From Candidatus Thiodubiliella endoseptemdiera (GTDB taxonomy: Bacteria; Pseudomonadota; Gammaproteobacteria; PS1; Pseudothioglobaceae), in the NCBI GenBank assembly GCA_013416635.1, contig JACCHT010000001.1, positions 1,116,001 through 1,180,000 on the forward strand: DNA of 64,000 bases. Reading direction: 5' to 3'. The notes beneath the pieces were generated by a model. The model was given only the letters and a program-made list of their open reading frames with translations, did no database searches and was not told the origin of the DNA. Below, one piece after another: positions 62,499 to 64,000 of this stretch (position 1 is its first letter; every line of letters starts with the position of its first letter). The position numbers and the translations under genes are program-made.

Positions 62499-63269
62499 AT
62501 GACATTTGACAAAATTCTGCCACAATTAATCACACTCACTACAGAAGTTGGTGACGAGATTTTGTCGCATTACAAAACTGACATTCAGATTGAGATAAAA
62601 GCAGATGAAACACCCCTCACCATTGCCGACAAACACGCCCACCAATCCATCGTTAATGCCTTATCTAAACTCACTCCAACAGTGCCAATTTTATCTGAAG
62701 AGTCCGATAAAATTACCTTTAAAGAGCGTTCAAAATGGGATGAATATTGGTTAATAGACCCCTTAGATGGTACAAAAGATTTTATTGAACAGACGGGTGA
62801 ATTCTGTATTTGTATTGCATACATTAAAAACCATACAGCGATTTTTGGATTGGTTTATGCACCAATTTCCCGCACTCATTATTATGGTTTTGACGGGCAA
62901 TCTCATCAATATCATAATGGCAATCACAAACGCATCAAGGCATCTGCCGCCAAGCAAACATTACGCATCATTATTGGGCATCATTCATTGCACAATCCAA
63001 AATTACAGACACACCTTGCAAAATTGGGCGAATATCGATTAAATCATTTAGGCAGTGCCTTAAAGTTTTGTGAAATTGCACAAGGTAATTATGATTATTA
63101 CCCAAGATTTGGGCCTTGTTCTGAGTGGGATACCGCAGCAGGTGGGTGTATTTTACAAAATGCAGGAGGGTCTGTGGTGGATGAGAATGGCGAACCACTC
63201 AGGTACAATGCTCAGGAGAGTTTGCTGTCACCAACTTTCTTTGCCTTTGGCTTAAATAAATCTAAGTGA
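62499..63269 (+). CDS. cysQ: 3'(2'),5'-bisphosphate nucleotidase CysQ
   Basis: 256 residues of the inositol-monophosphatase fold. Metal sites: EESD in PILSEESDKI, DPLDGTKDFIE, and the late WDTAAGGCIL. It removes PAP (or PAPS) made in sulfate assimilation. Overlaps the end of nadC by 18 bases, tail to tail. Confidence 0.92.
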   Translation: MTFDKILPQLITLTTEVGDEILSHYKTDIQIEIKADETPLTIADKHAHQSIVNALSKLTPTVPILSEESDKITFKERSKWDEYWLIDPLDGTKDFIEQTGEFCICIAYIKNHTAIFGLVYAPISRTHYYGFDGQSHQYHNGNHKRIKASAAKQTLRIIIGHHSLHNPKLQTHLAKLGEYRLNHLGSALKFCEIAQGNYDYYPRFGPCSEWDTAAGGCILQNAGGSVVDENGEPLRYNAQESLLSPTFFAFGLNKSK

Positions 63270-64000
63270 TAAATCTATTGCTTGAATATTTTTGGTGATA
63301 CTGCCAGTAGAAATATAATCAATCCCCGTTTCAGCCACTGCGACAATCGTGCTTTCATTAATATTACCAGAAGCCTCTAACGGCACATTATGGTTCACCA
63401 ACTTAACAGCCCGCATCAAATCAGCCATTGAAAAATTATCACACAACACTCTATCAATAGGCACATGTAAGAGGTTCAACCTCTTACAATTATCAATATT
63501 TATTAAATCTAGTATTTCAGTGAGTTGGGGTAGGGTTTCTACCTCAACAATCAAGGGTAAATCTGGGTATTTTCTGCCTGCGGATTGCACCGCTTGTGTG
63601 ATTGAGCCAGCAGCAATAATATGGTTTTCTTTTAGCATTACGCAATCATATAATCCCATTCGGTGATTGACACCACCACCACATTGCACCGCCTGTTTTT
63701 GTGCCAATCGTAATCCAGGAAGGGTTTTTCGAGTGTCTAATAGTTGGGCGTTGGTATGTGCAATTTTATTCACCAAATACTGCGTTTGCGTTGCCACCGC
63801 ACTCAAAGTTTGCAAGAAATTGAGTGCTACCCGCTCAGCACTAATGATTGCCCTAGACGACCCCGACAAAATGGCTAAAACTTGCCCCGCCTGAATGTTG
63901 TCGCCATCGCCCAATTGCCATGCAATTTGAATAGACTCATCTAATAATAAAAACGCCATTTGTGCATATTGAGTCCCACAAATCACAGCCGATTCTCTGG
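63252..64000 (-). CDS. nadC: Quinolinate phosphoribosyltransferase, partial, with a 13-residue insertion
   Basis: The 5' end lies outside the window. Visible: SAERVALNFLQTLSAVATQT, DTRKTLPGLRLAQKQAVQCG, GGVNHRMGLYDCVMLKENHI and EASGNINESTI, GIDYISTGSITK. It joins quinolinate with PRPP in NAD synthesis. Between LDLIN and RVLCDNFS the protein has 13 extra residues (IDNCKRLNLLHVP is part of them); the DNA here is a palindrome between direct repeats ATCAAT (63453-63458 and 63492-63497). The frame is kept. Confidence 0.9.
   Translation of the reverse strand, partial: RESAVICGTQYAQMAFLLLDESIQIAWQLGDGDNIQAGQVLAILSGSSRAIISAERVALNFLQTLSAVATQTQYLVNKIAHTNAQLLDTRKTLPGLRLAQKQAVQCGGGVNHRMGLYDCVMLKENHIIAAGSITQAVQSAGRKYPDLPLIVEVETLPQLTEILDLINIDNCKRLNLLHVPIDRVLCDNFSMADLMRAVKLVNHNVPLEASGNINESTIVAVAETGIDYISTGSITKNIQAIDLSLRFI
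63459..63497. repeat. 39-bp palindromic insertion in nadC
   Basis: GTAAGAGGTT and AACCTCTTAC (63467-63487) form a perfect 10-base inverted repeat with one central C. The piece is flanked by ATCAAT on both sides, as after an insertion with target duplication. It adds 13 codons without breaking the gene. Confidence 0.7.

Overview
The window looks like the chromosome of a small-genome, AT-rich gammaproteobacterium of the sulfur-oxidising SUP05/Thioglobus/bathymodioline-symbiont type. The basis is the gene style (alaC, metA, mutY, ribF, secA, petABC, sspAB, bioD, leuS, cysQ, nadC at low GC), an abundance of mobile elements, and a giant RTX/FG-GAP surface protein of the kind known from mussel symbionts. 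The taxon is an inference from recognition; no search was run.

Layout. (1) 1-8.4 kb is a scrambled region. It holds a comM tail, a Sec-exported C39 peptidase, and two copies of a segment encoding an inner-membrane protein, a small secreted peptide and an outer-membrane barrel. These are broken up by REP-associated tyrosine transposase (RAYT) fragments; 6.48-8.34 kb looks like a corrupted consensus. (2) 8.4-10.7 kb carries two attC-like sites typical of integron cassettes, around a DUF6722-type small protein and an Mrr-type restriction endonuclease. (3) 10.7-17.6 kb is an intact, tightly packed core block: DUF2797, FKBP, alaC, a P-loop ATPase, metA, mutY, ribF and a voltage-gated-type cation channel with a Ca-channel-like filter. 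(4) 17.7-40.4 kb is an accessory island bracketed by two paralogous Sel1-repeat genes. It holds a mobile-looking pair (haem-oxygenase-like oxidase plus flavin monooxygenase) between inverted palindromic repeats, nested IS256/IS3/IS1595 elements, and a decayed biosynthetic cluster at 25.7-37.8 kb. That cluster has a LysE exporter, a haem-oxygenase-like diiron oxidase, a BtrH-like acyltransferase, a P450, a VOC protein, two acyl-CoA dehydrogenases, a free-standing adenylation domain, an acyl carrier protein, a ferredoxin, an outer-membrane protein, a DapF homologue with both catalytic Cys changed to Ser, a methyltransferase and a PPTase. (5) 40.4-53.6 kb is core again: pyrC, anmK, secA, a DciA-like protein, petABC, sspAB, bioD, pyrD and leuS. 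(6) 54.5-61.9 kb is a giant gene made of three blocks of five FG-GAP repeats alternating with Ig-like modules and ending in an RTX C-terminus. (7) cysQ and the 3' part of nadC close the window.

The biosynthetic cluster reads as one pathway. The adenylation domain would load an amino acid on the carrier protein, which the PPTase makes active. Acyl-CoA dehydrogenases, the P450 with ferredoxin and the diiron oxidase would oxidise it, the BtrH-like enzyme would transfer it, and LysE would export the product. Almost every gene in it is frameshifted, so it is either decaying or badly assembled. Single-base homopolymer indels also hit secA, petC, bioD and pyrD, which argues that part of the damage is sequencing or assembly error.

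A 161-bp hairpin MITE family (18-bp ends, 5-bp target duplications) occurs six times and marks many of the boundaries between core and accessory DNA. No rRNA, tRNA or CRISPR array was seen.
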